Origin: Sphingobacterium thalpophilum
GTDB lineage: Bacteria > Bacteroidota > Bacteroidia > Sphingobacteriales > Sphingobacteriaceae
DNA length: 64,000 bases
Assembly: GCF_901482695.1 (NCBI RefSeq)
Contig: NZ_LR590484.1
Coordinates: forward strand, 4,278,001 to 4,342,000
Direction of reading: 5' to 3'
The notes under the pieces were generated by a model. That model searched no databases. It saw only the letters and a list, made by a program, of their open reading frames with translations, and had not been told where the DNA came from. Both the position numbers and the translations under genes were made by a program. Each line of letters starts with the position of its first letter. The stretch's first letter is position 1. Shown here piece by piece: positions 53,490 to 61,368 of the stretch.

Positions 53490-54050
53490 TCAAGCTTCAG
53501 CAATGGTGTCCGCTTTTCCTGTAGCCAGCCCTAATGTCTGACGCTCGATACTGGCTGCAAATAGAGGAGTTTCGCCACGGTTGTGTTCTATGGAAATCGG
53601 TTGCCGTTGCGCTTTAAAAGTTTCAAATGGGATTCCTTGTTTTGCGAGTATTAACATCATTTCGTCGGTTGCGTGAGTTATTACCCGGTTCGTAAATTCC
53701 GTTTGTTTGTCGTTGATTGCTTTTACGGAAAGTTCCCATTGCACATGTATAACGACTCGTCCCGTAGGGGTGAATACATCCGAGAAAGATGTCAGAACGA
53801 GTTGGTGTGGCTTTGAAATTTCCTCCTGGTAATGTTGAACCATAGGGTTGCCGCCTATCACCTCAACATTGACTGACATTCGCCGCCCGTCGGCACCTAT
53901 TCCTTTCGCTGCCGTGATATGTGCTGGCGAGCAGCTTTGATATTCTGCTTCTGTTAAACTAAATACCCATTCCGGAATATTTATTTTTTCGATCGGAGCG
54001 TTTATTATAGCGCTAAAACTCGAATCGACTATTTGATCTGCTATTTTCAT
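53490..54050 (-). CDS. Hypothetical protein, last gene of the leftward redox operon
   Basis: A 186-residue protein from ATG 54050 (MKIADQIVDSSFSAIINAPI); a TTG at 54095 is an alternative. INAPIEKINIPEWVFSLTEA and the following strands (GRRMSVNVEVIGG, VVIHVQWELSVKAI) suggest an SRPBCC-like beta-sheet/helix fold, but I am not sure of the family. It follows the isochorismatase-like gene closely and shares its transcript. Possible role in binding a small hydrophobic ligand (inference). Confidence 0.6.
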   Translation of the reverse strand: MKIADQIVDSSFSAIINAPIEKINIPEWVFSLTEAEYQSCSPAHITAAKGIGADGRRMSVNVEVIGGNPMVQHYQEEISKPHQLVLTSFSDVFTPTGRVVIHVQWELSVKAINDKQTEFTNRVITHATDEMMLILAKQGIPFETFKAQRQPISIEHNRGETPLFAASIERQTLGLATGKADTIAEA

Positions 54051-54099
54051 ATTGTACCCATGTCGTTTTTTATATTTTATCAGTGTGGTATCCAAAACG

Positions 54100-54756
54100 T
54101 TAACTTTCCATATTCAGGATATGAATCAGCTCATTTGATTTCAAGATAGCGTGAGCATACGTTGGACCATTAATTTCGTGAGCGGCGTGCATATTCTCCC
54201 ATGAGTATGCAGCAGTACCATCCGTTACCAGTGTAACATGATACCCTAGTTCCATCGCCATGCGGCCTGTAGCTTCGATACAGGAATTTGCCAACATACC
54301 AATGAGGATTATTCGGTCAATATCATGCTGTTTCAGTTGAAAGTCAAGGTCAGTATTTACAAATCCATTTTGTGACCAATGCTCTTTAATAATAATATCA
54401 TCTGGCGTAGGTAAGAAATCCTGATGAAATTCTCCTCCCCACGAACCCTTCGCAAAAAGCTGCCGCTCATTAGTCGAAAGCTGTGTCGCTGTTGGGTACT
54501 TCCAATGCCTATAATCATTGGGTTCGGCATGATGATGGGGGACATATAGGATCTGTATACCCAACGTTCGTGCGGTATTTATTATGGCTGACATATTATC
54601 CAGCAGATTGATCTTTTCAATCACTGCTTTTGATTTGAAATAAGATTTGCCATCAGGATGCAAGAAATCATTATACGGATCCACGATAAGTATGCCCGTT
54701 CTCCTGTAGTCGTATCTGCCATATCTGGCAAAGCCGTCAATTGTATGTTGATTCAT
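54100..54756 (-). CDS. Isochorismatase-like cysteine hydrolase
   Basis: A 218-residue protein. The catalytic Asp is in GILIVDPYNDF (Asp26), the Lys in IIIKEHWSQNGF, and the nucleophile Cys in MLANSCIEATGRMA. The family hydrolyses isochorismate, nicotinamide or N-carbamoyl amides; the substrate cannot be told from sequence. It lies 12 bases after the NTF2-like gene in the same operon. Confidence 0.88.
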   Translation of the reverse strand: MNQHTIDGFARYGRYDYRRTGILIVDPYNDFLHPDGKSYFKSKAVIEKINLLDNMSAIINTARTLGIQILYVPHHHAEPNDYRHWKYPTATQLSTNERQLFAKGSWGGEFHQDFLPTPDDIIIKEHWSQNGFVNTDLDFQLKQHDIDRIILIGMLANSCIEATGRMAMELGYHVTLVTDGTAAYSWENMHAAHEINGPTYAHAILKSNELIHILNMES

Positions 54757-54768
54757 GTGCTTCGTTCC

Positions 54769-55155
54769 TTATATTTGATCAGCTGTATCTGTCATCATCT
54801 TATTTACGATTAACCATTGGCCATCGATGTTGTGAAATGAAAGGTAGTCATGATAGTAAAAGTCGTACATCTTCACTTTCACTTCAGCAATAGCAATCGA
54901 GTTGACGGTAGAAATCTTGAGAATTTCGCCATGGAATGGCTTGCCCGAATCCTTCGGACTTTGTCGGTGTGCGACCCCATCAAGATACTCTGCAAGATTT
55001 TTTGCGTAAGGCTGACCTTTTACATCCCCAAAGAGCAGTGCGCCAGGATGATAAGCAGTGCTTAATAAAGCAACATTACCTTCGTAAATCCCTTTGAAAT
55101 ACCGATTTTCCAATACATCGGAAATAGCGGCTATTTTTTCTTTTTGCGTTTCCAT
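54769..55155 (-). CDS. NTF2-like (putative lumazine-binding type) protein, signal peptide interrupted
   Basis: From ATG 55155 a 128-residue NTF2-like domain is encoded (KIAAISDVLENRYFKGIYEG through FHNIDGQWLIVNKMMTDT), typical of the putative lumazine-binding group. The codons upstream look like an exported N-terminus: ATG 55225-55227 gives MKNI, then TAA 55213-55215, then LIVLLSCICWGSKAQ. That ATG begins one base after the SDR stop, the natural operon start, so a nonsense mutation seems to have cut the signal peptide. Translation may restart at TTG 55203 or ATG 55155 and make a cytoplasmic form. Confidence 0.75.
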   Translation of the reverse strand: METQKEKIAAISDVLENRYFKGIYEGNVALLSTAYHPGALLFGDVKGQPYAKNLAEYLDGVAHRQSPKDSGKPFHGEILKISTVNSIAIAEVKVKMYDFYYHDYLSFHNIDGQWLIVNKMMTDTADQI

Positions 55156-55228
55156 TTTAATTTTGTTTTGAGCTTTGCTGCCCCAACAAATGCAGGACAG
55201 CAAAACGATTAATTATATGTTTTTCATC

Positions 55229-55963
55229 TTATTTTAAATTGTGACCAGCTCCCATGCCGCCATCGACATTGATAATAGCCCCGTTAATGAAATTACTTTT
55301 GGCAACGGTGTAAATCATCTCTGCAACGTCCTGCACTTCGCCCACACGGTTCACAAGATGTATGCCCGCCATTTTATCGCTGCTGTCACCGTGCATTGGA
55401 GTACGTATCACACCGGGCGCAATTGTATTTACCCGTATATTCCGGCTGCCAAATTCGGCAGCTAATTGGATTGTTAGTGCATGGATGGCTCCTTTGCTTG
55501 CTACGGGGGCAGAAGCCGGAGCGCCACCTAACCCATAATATACCAGCGGTGTACCAATGTTGATAATCACGCCTCCCTGCTGTTTCAGCATTTGCGGAAC
55601 AACGGCCTGCGAAGTGAAAAACGTTCCTTTCAGGTTGGTGTCCAAAAACTTGTCAAGATATGCCTCGTCCACTTCAAGAAAAGGCTTGTTGTCAAAAATC
55701 CCGGCATTGTTTATCAGTACGTCAATGCTGCCAAACTTTTCCAAAGCAACGTCGGCCAACCGTTCTCCGGTCTTTTTGTCCTTTACGTTGCCTGCCACCA
55801 TTGCGAGATTGTTGCCGCCGCCTAATTGCTGGTACACACGCTCCAATTTTTCCGGTGTGGTGGAATTAATGACTACATTATCGCCCTTTTCCAAAAAATA
55901 TTTGGCCACCCCTTCACCGATACCAGATGATGCTCCGGTTACAATAATTGTCTGTTTGCTCAT
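55229..55963 (-). CDS. SDR family oxidoreductase lacking the catalytic Tyr
   Basis: A 244-residue protein from ATG 55963 (MSKQTIIVTGASSGIGEGVA); longer in-frame starts overlap the tautomerase gene. The cofactor loop TGASSGIG and NNAG are present and the C-terminus has NVDGGMGAG. The active site is unusual: the YxxxK motif reads PVASK (Tyr replaced by Pro, in APASAPVASKGAIHALT), and the Ser region reads NIGTPLVYYG. Either a nearby Tyr substitutes or the protein is not a classical dehydrogenase. It is four bases from the tautomerase gene. Confidence 0.87.
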   Translation of the reverse strand: MSKQTIIVTGASSGIGEGVAKYFLEKGDNVVINSTTPEKLERVYQQLGGGNNLAMVAGNVKDKKTGERLADVALEKFGSIDVLINNAGIFDNKPFLEVDEAYLDKFLDTNLKGTFFTSQAVVPQMLKQQGGVIINIGTPLVYYGLGGAPASAPVASKGAIHALTIQLAAEFGSRNIRVNTIAPGVIRTPMHGDSSDKMAGIHLVNRVGEVQDVAEMIYTVAKSNFINGAIINVDGGMGAGHNLK

Positions 55964-55967
55964 AATC

Positions 55968-56186
55968 TTATTTTTTATCGGCAGTAATGCCTTTTTCACG
56001 TAACACGGATGTCTGTTCTCCAGCATAGCCCCAATCGTCCAATTCAACTTCCTGTATAACGATATGGGTTAGGTGCGGATCTTTGTTCAGCGTATTTGTA
56101 ATAAGGTCGGTAACGCCTTTTATCAATTGCTGTTTTTGCTCACGGGTAACGCCCTCCTTTGTGATTTCAATTTTTACGAATGGCAT
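55968..56186 (-). CDS. 4-oxalocrotonate tautomerase family protein
   Basis: A 72-residue protein beginning MPFVKIEITKEGVTREQKQQ. Pro2, exposed after removal of Met, is the catalytic base of this family; the following VTREQKQQLIKGVTDLI helix is typical. It would interconvert keto and enol forms of a small molecule. It lies 11 bases after yceI and four before the SDR gene, inside the same operon. Confidence 0.88.
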   Translation of the reverse strand: MPFVKIEITKEGVTREQKQQLIKGVTDLITNTLNKDPHLTHIVIQEVELDDWGYAGEQTSVLREKGITADKK

Positions 56187-56197
56187 GACAATAAGAT

Positions 56198-56734
56198 TTA
56201 TGCGTGAGCAGCTTCTTCCACTGCTTTTGCGGTTAATAATACATTCAGCTCAAAATCATTGTAAATGAGTGTATCGCCGAGGTTCTGGAAGAAATTACCG
56301 GAACGGAACTTGATCCCGTATTTGGTGCGGTCAATGACGATTTTACCCGTTGCCGTAAATGTGTCGTCATTAATGGTAGCCTTAATGTCGAATACCACCG
56401 GATTTGTAATGCCTTTGATGGTAAGATCCCCCTCAACCTGGTCACCTTGTACAGACGTGATGGTGAAGTCGGCTTCAGGGTGCTGGTCGATACCAAAGAA
56501 ATCATCAGAAGCCAGGTGACCTGCAAATTGTGCATTGGTCGCAGGGTCTGTGATGTCCAATATTTTGATAGATGTTGTATCTACCACAAATCTTCCTCCT
56601 TTGATCTGACCTTCAGATACAGTGATTTCTCCATCTTTCAGATTGATGGTTCCGTTGTGTGCTCCGGTTACTTTTTTACCTACCCAGTCGATGTTGCTCT
56701 GTGCAGTTACGATGTTGAATTTTTGTGTTCTCAT
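56198..56734 (-). CDS. YceI family protein
   Basis: A 178-residue lipocalin-like beta-barrel. KGGRFVVDTTSIKILDI, HLASDDFFGIDQHPEADFTI and the following GDLTIKGITNPVVFDI are the YceI signature. The family binds polyisoprenoids or amphiphiles; many are periplasmic, but no signal peptide is seen here, so this one is probably cytoplasmic. First gene of the leftward operon, with a Crp/Fnr-type palindrome centred about 72 bases before the ATG. Confidence 0.92.
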   Translation of the reverse strand: MRTQKFNIVTAQSNIDWVGKKVTGAHNGTINLKDGEITVSEGQIKGGRFVVDTTSIKILDITDPATNAQFAGHLASDDFFGIDQHPEADFTITSVQGDQVEGDLTIKGITNPVVFDIKATINDDTFTATGKIVIDRTKYGIKFRSGNFFQNLGDTLIYNDFELNVLLTAKAVEEAAHA

Positions 56735-56768
56735 TTTTTTAAATTTTTATTGTTTTAAAATTCTACAA

Positions 56769-56814
56769 CAAAGTAACGATGTAATCAGGGGGCAGTTACG
56801 TGACCTACATCACA
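56769..56814 (-). promoter_or_regulatory. Crp/Fnr-type operator and -7 box before yceI
   Basis: On the minus strand TGTGATGTAGGTCACG (complement of 56799-56814) fits the Crp/Fnr half-site pattern TGTGA-N6-TCAC. TTACTTTG (complement of 56769-56776) matches seven of eight bases of TAnnTTTG. The operator centre is 34.0 bases from the centre of the -7 box, placing it near -41, the class II activator position. A near-identical arrangement precedes the monooxygenase gene. Confidence 0.65.
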
Positions 56815-56853
56815 TTCTCTAAAAGTCAAAAAAGTTGGAGCAAATTGGAGGTA

Positions 56854-57936
56854 CTATCTCATTGCGTCAAAATGTGCATTCGTGCCTTCGACAAGTGATC
56901 GCATTAAGGCGGATGCCTTTTTGTGCTTCAACAGGGGCGCAATCTGTCCGCCCCAAAAAAACACCATGTCCGACTTTTGTTGCTCTATGGCTGCTTTTCG
57001 CAATGAAGACATTAATGTAGTTTGCAAGGGGAATGGCAAAATAGACTGCTCATTTCCCACCAAGTTTTTTGTGATCGGTGTGCTGATCCCTCTGCCCAAT
57101 CTACCGGTATAGGCTCTTGATAGGGTCGTATATTTTGCTTTATCGGAAAACAGCATTTCCCTGTGGGCTGGCAGCGCACCGGATTCGTCACAGGCTAAAA
57201 AAGCCGTACCTATCTGTGCTGCATCAGCACCTAACGTCAGTGCCGCTGCGATGCCTTTGCCATCAGCAATACCTCCCGCAGCGATTACAGGCACTTTCAC
57301 TTTTTCGCTGATTAGTTGCAGCAGTACGAATGTTCCGGTCGTGGATGATTCCGCCGAAGCCATAAAAGACGGGCGATGACCGCCTGCCTCAAACCCGGAA
57401 GCAATAATGGCATCCACGCCTGAACGTTCCAATGCCATAGCTTCATCCAGCGTTGTCGCTGCACCTACCGTTACAATGCCTCTTTTTTTACATTCTTCCA
57501 TCACGTCAGCGGGCAAAGTACCAAACACGAAACTGAACACCTTTGGGCGAATATCCAGCACGACGGCTAATTGATTTTCAAACTGGGTCTTAAAAGGAGC
57601 GGGTTTTTCGGGAAAGGGGATGTTCAGTTCCTCAAAATAAGGGCTGAAAGCCTTTTTTGCACGTTCGTACTGCTCATCCGTTGCCAGCCCGCCGGGCGCA
57701 TCGGTTTCAGATACCCATAGATTAAGATTGTAAGGTTTGCCGGTGGCTGCTTTTATCTTGCTGTCAATACCAATAATTTCATCCGGGCTTAATGTATAAG
57801 CACCATAACCGCCCAAACCGCCCATATTGGAAACGGCTGCTACCAATTCAACAGACGAAAGGTTGCCGCCAAAGGGCCCCTGCAATATTGGATAATCAAT
57901 ACCTATTAACCGGGTAATTTTCGTATCGTTCCACAT
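56854..57936 (-). CDS. Nitronate monooxygenase family (2-nitropropane dioxygenase-like) protein
   Basis: A 360-residue FMN TIM-barrel enzyme. The opening IDYPILQGPFGGNLSSVELV, the central VDAIIASGFEAGGHR and VPVIAAGGIADGKGIAAALT, and GADAAQIGTAFL are all signatures of the NMO/NPD family, which oxidises alkyl nitronates or related compounds. Cytoplasmic. It lies between its Crp/Fnr regulator (61 bases upstream) and the yceI operon (119 bases downstream), and has its own operator. Confidence 0.93.
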   Translation of the reverse strand: MWNDTKITRLIGIDYPILQGPFGGNLSSVELVAAVSNMGGLGGYGAYTLSPDEIIGIDSKIKAATGKPYNLNLWVSETDAPGGLATDEQYERAKKAFSPYFEELNIPFPEKPAPFKTQFENQLAVVLDIRPKVFSFVFGTLPADVMEECKKRGIVTVGAATTLDEAMALERSGVDAIIASGFEAGGHRPSFMASAESSTTGTFVLLQLISEKVKVPVIAAGGIADGKGIAAALTLGADAAQIGTAFLACDESGALPAHREMLFSDKAKYTTLSRAYTGRLGRGISTPITKNLVGNEQSILPFPLQTTLMSSLRKAAIEQQKSDMVFFWGGQIAPLLKHKKASALMRSLVEGTNAHFDAMR

Positions 57937-57961
57937 GATATTTCTTTTTTAATTACACCGT

Positions 57962-58007
57962 CAAAGGTGGCAATGAACAGAACAAACATTACGTGACTTA
58001 CATCACA
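57962..58007 (-). promoter_or_regulatory. Crp/Fnr-type operator and -7 box before the NMO gene
   Basis: On the minus strand TGTGATGTAAGTCACG (complement of 57992-58007) differs by one base from the yceI operator, and matching flanks extend the identity to 22 of 23 bases. CACCTTTG (complement of 57962-57969) is a seven-of-eight match to TAnnTTTG, again exactly 34.0 bases from the operator centre. The operator overlaps the 3' end and stop codon of the regulator gene. Confidence 0.65.
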
Positions 58008-58585
58008 TTCTTGTGTGAATTGTAAAGACGGCTTAGTGTTTCTCTTGATACGCCCAAATAAGCAGCAATCAGGTGTTTGGGAACGAGGTTGTATAATTGC
58101 GGGTACATACGAAGCAATTCCTCATACCTGGTTTTGGCGTTATTGTTCATAAAGGAAAGCAAGCGTTTTTGGGATGCGACATAGCCACCATTGGTACGCC
58201 AGCGAAAAAAATGTTCCATTTGGTGTATTTCGCTGCAGATTTTTTCCCGGTCTTCATTGGAAAGGCCGAGCAGCTCAACATCTGTAATACAGTCCAGATT
58301 GACCGTAGCTTTGGTCTGTGCGTACAAAGCATTGTAATCAGATGCCCACCATGTGGGCATTGAAAATTGCAGAATGTACATCTTTACATCATCATTGATG
58401 TAAAATGTTTTTAAGCATCCTGAAACGACAAAATACTCGCAATTTACTTTATCACCCTCCCGTATGACCATCTGTCCTTTGCTAAAAGAAAGTGGCTTAA
58501 AATGCTCAAAGACATAATCAAATTCCTCCGGGGTAAGCGATGCCCGTTTTGCTATATGTTCTCTTAAAAGTTCTTTTGCATCCAT
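57998..58585 (-). CDS. Crp/Fnr family transcriptional regulator
   Basis: A 195-residue regulator. Residues about 20-125 form the cyclic-nucleotide-binding-like beta-roll (LSFSKGQMVIREGDKVNCEY, FVVSGCLKTFY); the C-terminal helix-turn-helix is LIAAYLGVSRETLSRLYN. The phosphate-binding cassette of cAMP-binding Crp is not evident and there is no N-terminal four-Cys cluster of Fnr, so its signal is unknown. It most likely activates the adjacent monooxygenase gene and the yceI operon through the two palindromes. Confidence 0.92.
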   Translation of the reverse strand: MDAKELLREHIAKRASLTPEEFDYVFEHFKPLSFSKGQMVIREGDKVNCEYFVVSGCLKTFYINDDVKMYILQFSMPTWWASDYNALYAQTKATVNLDCITDVELLGLSNEDREKICSEIHQMEHFFRWRTNGGYVASQKRLLSFMNNNAKTRYEELLRMYPQLYNLVPKHLIAAYLGVSRETLSRLYNSHKNVM

Positions 58586-58900
58586 AGTATAAAACTGAAT
58601 TAAACCTTACCCATGCTGTCAATTCCTTGTTGTCGAGTTGTTGGCATATTTTGCTTTTTCCGCTCAGATGTTATTACCAAATATACCCATAAATTTTTAG
58701 ATGGTATTTTGCAGGGAAGACATTATTCAAGTTATTAAAAAGATATCATTTCTCATTTCTAAATAGTATTTTCATCGTTATTAGATCCAAAATATTGTAT
58801 AGCCGGTTAGCAATTCACTTTCACTCTGTCGGCTTCTCCGGCCGATTAGAGGAGGCCCAATCCGCAATAGCTTTGCCGATATCATTTAAATCAAATAAGT
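58586..58900. other. Intergenic region upstream of the Crp/Fnr gene
   Basis: No gene seen. The first ~100 bases should hold the regulator's promoter. No third copy of the Crp/Fnr palindrome was found here. Confidence 0.4.
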
Positions 58901-59164
58901 ATGGCAAATCAATTTTTAATTAAGGAGACGATGGATGCAATGCGCAATCTATCAGCAAATGAGGTCACCGCCCTATAGGATTGAAGTTCGCCAATTATCT
59001 ATTCGCTCAGCACAACTTTATTGGACGATGGGGGGAGTAGTGTTATCGAGGTAGGAAGCGTGAAATTGGAACATCAATTTATGGAACGTGATGGTTTGGC
59101 TTTGAATGGCGGGATTTGGCACAAGCAGATTAATAGAGAGGTATTTAATTCGTATTTTTGTTGA
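58901..59164 (+). pseudogene. Fragments of one unidentified protein gene
   Basis: ATG 58901 starts MANQFLIKETMDAMRNLSAN followed by EVTAL and a TAG. Further on, another frame reads DDGGSSVIEVGSVKLEHQFM, then ERDGLALNGGIWHKQINREV and stops at TGA 59162-59164. I recall Bacteroidota proteins that open with a similar TMxxMRxLS motif and have a DDGGSVIxVGxxKLEH stretch nearby, so the two parts seem to be remnants of one gene with an internal deletion. The family is not named with confidence. Confidence 0.45.
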
Positions 59165-59255
59165 AACAAATAGTTACACAAAATATGTATTGTTCTAATA
59201 TTGAGTGTTAGATGTAATGCATAACTAACACAAAAGCAAGAGAAATTAAATCCGA

Positions 59256-61367
59256 ATGAAGAGAAAGTATTGGGTATTATCCCCAAATGTCATGAATGGT
59301 TCAGATGAGATAGACTGGAAAAACTCTATACAGAATTTAAAACGAGCATTTATGGGATATGATGACACACATCGCTTTGGTCAAATCTTCAAAAATGAAA
59401 TTCGCATTGACGACGTGATACTTATTGCACAAGGACAAAATTCACACAAAAAATTCTTTTTGTGTGGTTTTGTAGATTCAGAAGCAAAATATGAATTTGT
59501 GGACGGAACACCAGACAGCGCACAAAACCGAAAATTAAAATTTACAATTCCGAAAGAACGCCTTGACGAATTAGAACTTGATTTCAATGGCAGCACTTGG
59601 GGTGGATCAAAACAACCTGCAACACTTTATCATTTAAAACCTGATGAGGTTGAAGCAGACAATAAAATTGTAAACTTATTAATTGCGGAATTGAACAAAC
59701 AGATTATCAAACAACTTATGAACAACATAAAATTATCTGAAGAAAGACAAACTCAAATCAAAGCGCTTTGGAACAAGTTTAAAAGCGAAACCAAAGAAGA
59801 ATATAAAAAAAGTAATAATGAAGAGATTGATAATTTGATAGTTCAATGGAATCAATACAAGGATAAAATTACAAACGATACATTGAGTTTAGACGATTAT
59901 ACCAATACATTAGGAAGTCCCACAGCAACAATGCCAGGCGGTTATTTGTGCAATTTCTTAGAGCGTACAACTCGAACTGTTTTAGGTTCTTCCAAACCTG
60001 GTAATGCGGAAAATTTTGAAGTAAAACTTAATAATGACAATCAAACATATTTCATCAAAAGTCAAAAAAAGCAAAATGCCACTCGACAAGAAGCAGAAAC
60101 TTATTTTAACCATAATATTAAAAATTTATTGAGAGACATTGTTTCGACTCCTGATCCATTAGAAAAGATACGTTTGGTAGAAGAAACAGGTTATAGTGCT
60201 AAACAGATTTTGATGAAATTGGCTGTATTAGACAATTTACCAGACTTTTTATACATCTATTCTACACAATGGCTGGAAGAATTATACAACGAGTTTATTG
60301 ATAGTGATGCCGAAGGAATTTTTACCAAAAACCATCACGTTTGTATTGTAGCAAAAAAGCTATTAGAAGTAGATGATCAAGACAAAGGTGAACTTATTTT
60401 ACTTTCACGTTTTTTGTGGCATTATGGAAATTCAAAAGCTATTGCGGACGTAAACAATCCCAATGTCATATTGTATGGACCACCGGGAACCGGTAAAACA
60501 TATTCCGTGGTCAAAAGTTTAGATTTTGTTTGTCAAGGTGACAGTTCTCGATACGAAGTATTACAATTTCATCCGTCATTTACCTACGAAGATTTCATTG
60601 AGGGTATAAAACCTCAAGGAGTTTCAAAAGACGGAAACATTCGTTTTGAATTGGTAAACGGTGTTTTTAAGAATTTCTGCATTAAAGCGAAAAATAGCCC
60701 TGAAAAATCTTTCTATTTCGTAGTAGACGAAATAAACAGAGCGAATCTTTCAACTGTCTTTGGAGAGACTTTATCGCTTTTAGAAAAAGATTACCGACAC
60801 AATAGCAAGGGGAATAAGAATTTACTTAGAACCCAATACTCAACTCTTATCGAAGATCTAATTAATCAAGACAACGAAAAATACAAACATTTAGCTTATT
60901 GCCTTGACAATAATGAGGTGAAATTTGGTGTTCCCGAAAATGTATTTTTCATCGGAATGATGAATGATGTTGATAAAAGCATTGACGCTTTTGATTTAGC
61001 ACTTCGCAGAAGATTTAAGTGGATAAGGAAGGATTGCGATTACCAAGTAATTGAAGAAGAAATACATTTTAGAGGTAAAGAAGAATTTAGCAATATAAGT
61101 CAGTATGTAAAAGCCTGTGAAAAGTTGAACAGCTATATTTCAAACGACTTAGGTTTGGGTAAATCTTATGAATTTGGTCATTCATTTTTTATGAAAATTA
61201 GTGACATCGCTAAAAGAAAAGAAATTACCCCAAACAATGTGGAAGTTTTATTCAACTTGTATCTACGTCCAACATTGAAAGAATACTTAAGAGCTGTATT
61301 TGCGGAAAGCGAATTAGACAGTAAATTAGTTGAAGCCTTGAATAGATTTAAAGAAACTTTAAAATAA
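59256..61367 (+). CDS. mcrB: McrB-type AAA+ restriction GTPase with PUA/EVE-like N-terminal region
   Basis: A 703-residue protein. Residues 1-~145 (KRKYWVLSPNVMNGSDEIDW, VILIAQGQNSHKKFFLCGFV) resemble a PUA/EVE-like modified-base reader. A helical linker follows, then the McrB AAA+ domain: Walker A GPPGTGKT near residue 408, Walker B FVVDEINRAN near 488, the MMNDVDKSIDAFDLALRRRF motif near 568. Here the MNxxD motif characteristic of McrB GTP specificity is present. It should recognise modified DNA and drive cleavage by McrC, whose gene begins two bases after its stop. Base composition is AT-richer than the genes to its left, suggesting transfer. Confidence 0.93.
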   Translation: MKRKYWVLSPNVMNGSDEIDWKNSIQNLKRAFMGYDDTHRFGQIFKNEIRIDDVILIAQGQNSHKKFFLCGFVDSEAKYEFVDGTPDSAQNRKLKFTIPKERLDELELDFNGSTWGGSKQPATLYHLKPDEVEADNKIVNLLIAELNKQIIKQLMNNIKLSEERQTQIKALWNKFKSETKEEYKKSNNEEIDNLIVQWNQYKDKITNDTLSLDDYTNTLGSPTATMPGGYLCNFLERTTRTVLGSSKPGNAENFEVKLNNDNQTYFIKSQKKQNATRQEAETYFNHNIKNLLRDIVSTPDPLEKIRLVEETGYSAKQILMKLAVLDNLPDFLYIYSTQWLEELYNEFIDSDAEGIFTKNHHVCIVAKKLLEVDDQDKGELILLSRFLWHYGNSKAIADVNNPNVILYGPPGTGKTYSVVKSLDFVCQGDSSRYEVLQFHPSFTYEDFIEGIKPQGVSKDGNIRFELVNGVFKNFCIKAKNSPEKSFYFVVDEINRANLSTVFGETLSLLEKDYRHNSKGNKNLLRTQYSTLIEDLINQDNEKYKHLAYCLDNNEVKFGVPENVFFIGMMNDVDKSIDAFDLALRRRFKWIRKDCDYQVIEEEIHFRGKEEFSNISQYVKACEKLNSYISNDLGLGKSYEFGHSFFMKISDIAKRKEITPNNVEVLFNLYLRPTLKEYLRAVFAESELDSKLVEALNRFKETLK

Positions 61368-61368
61368 T

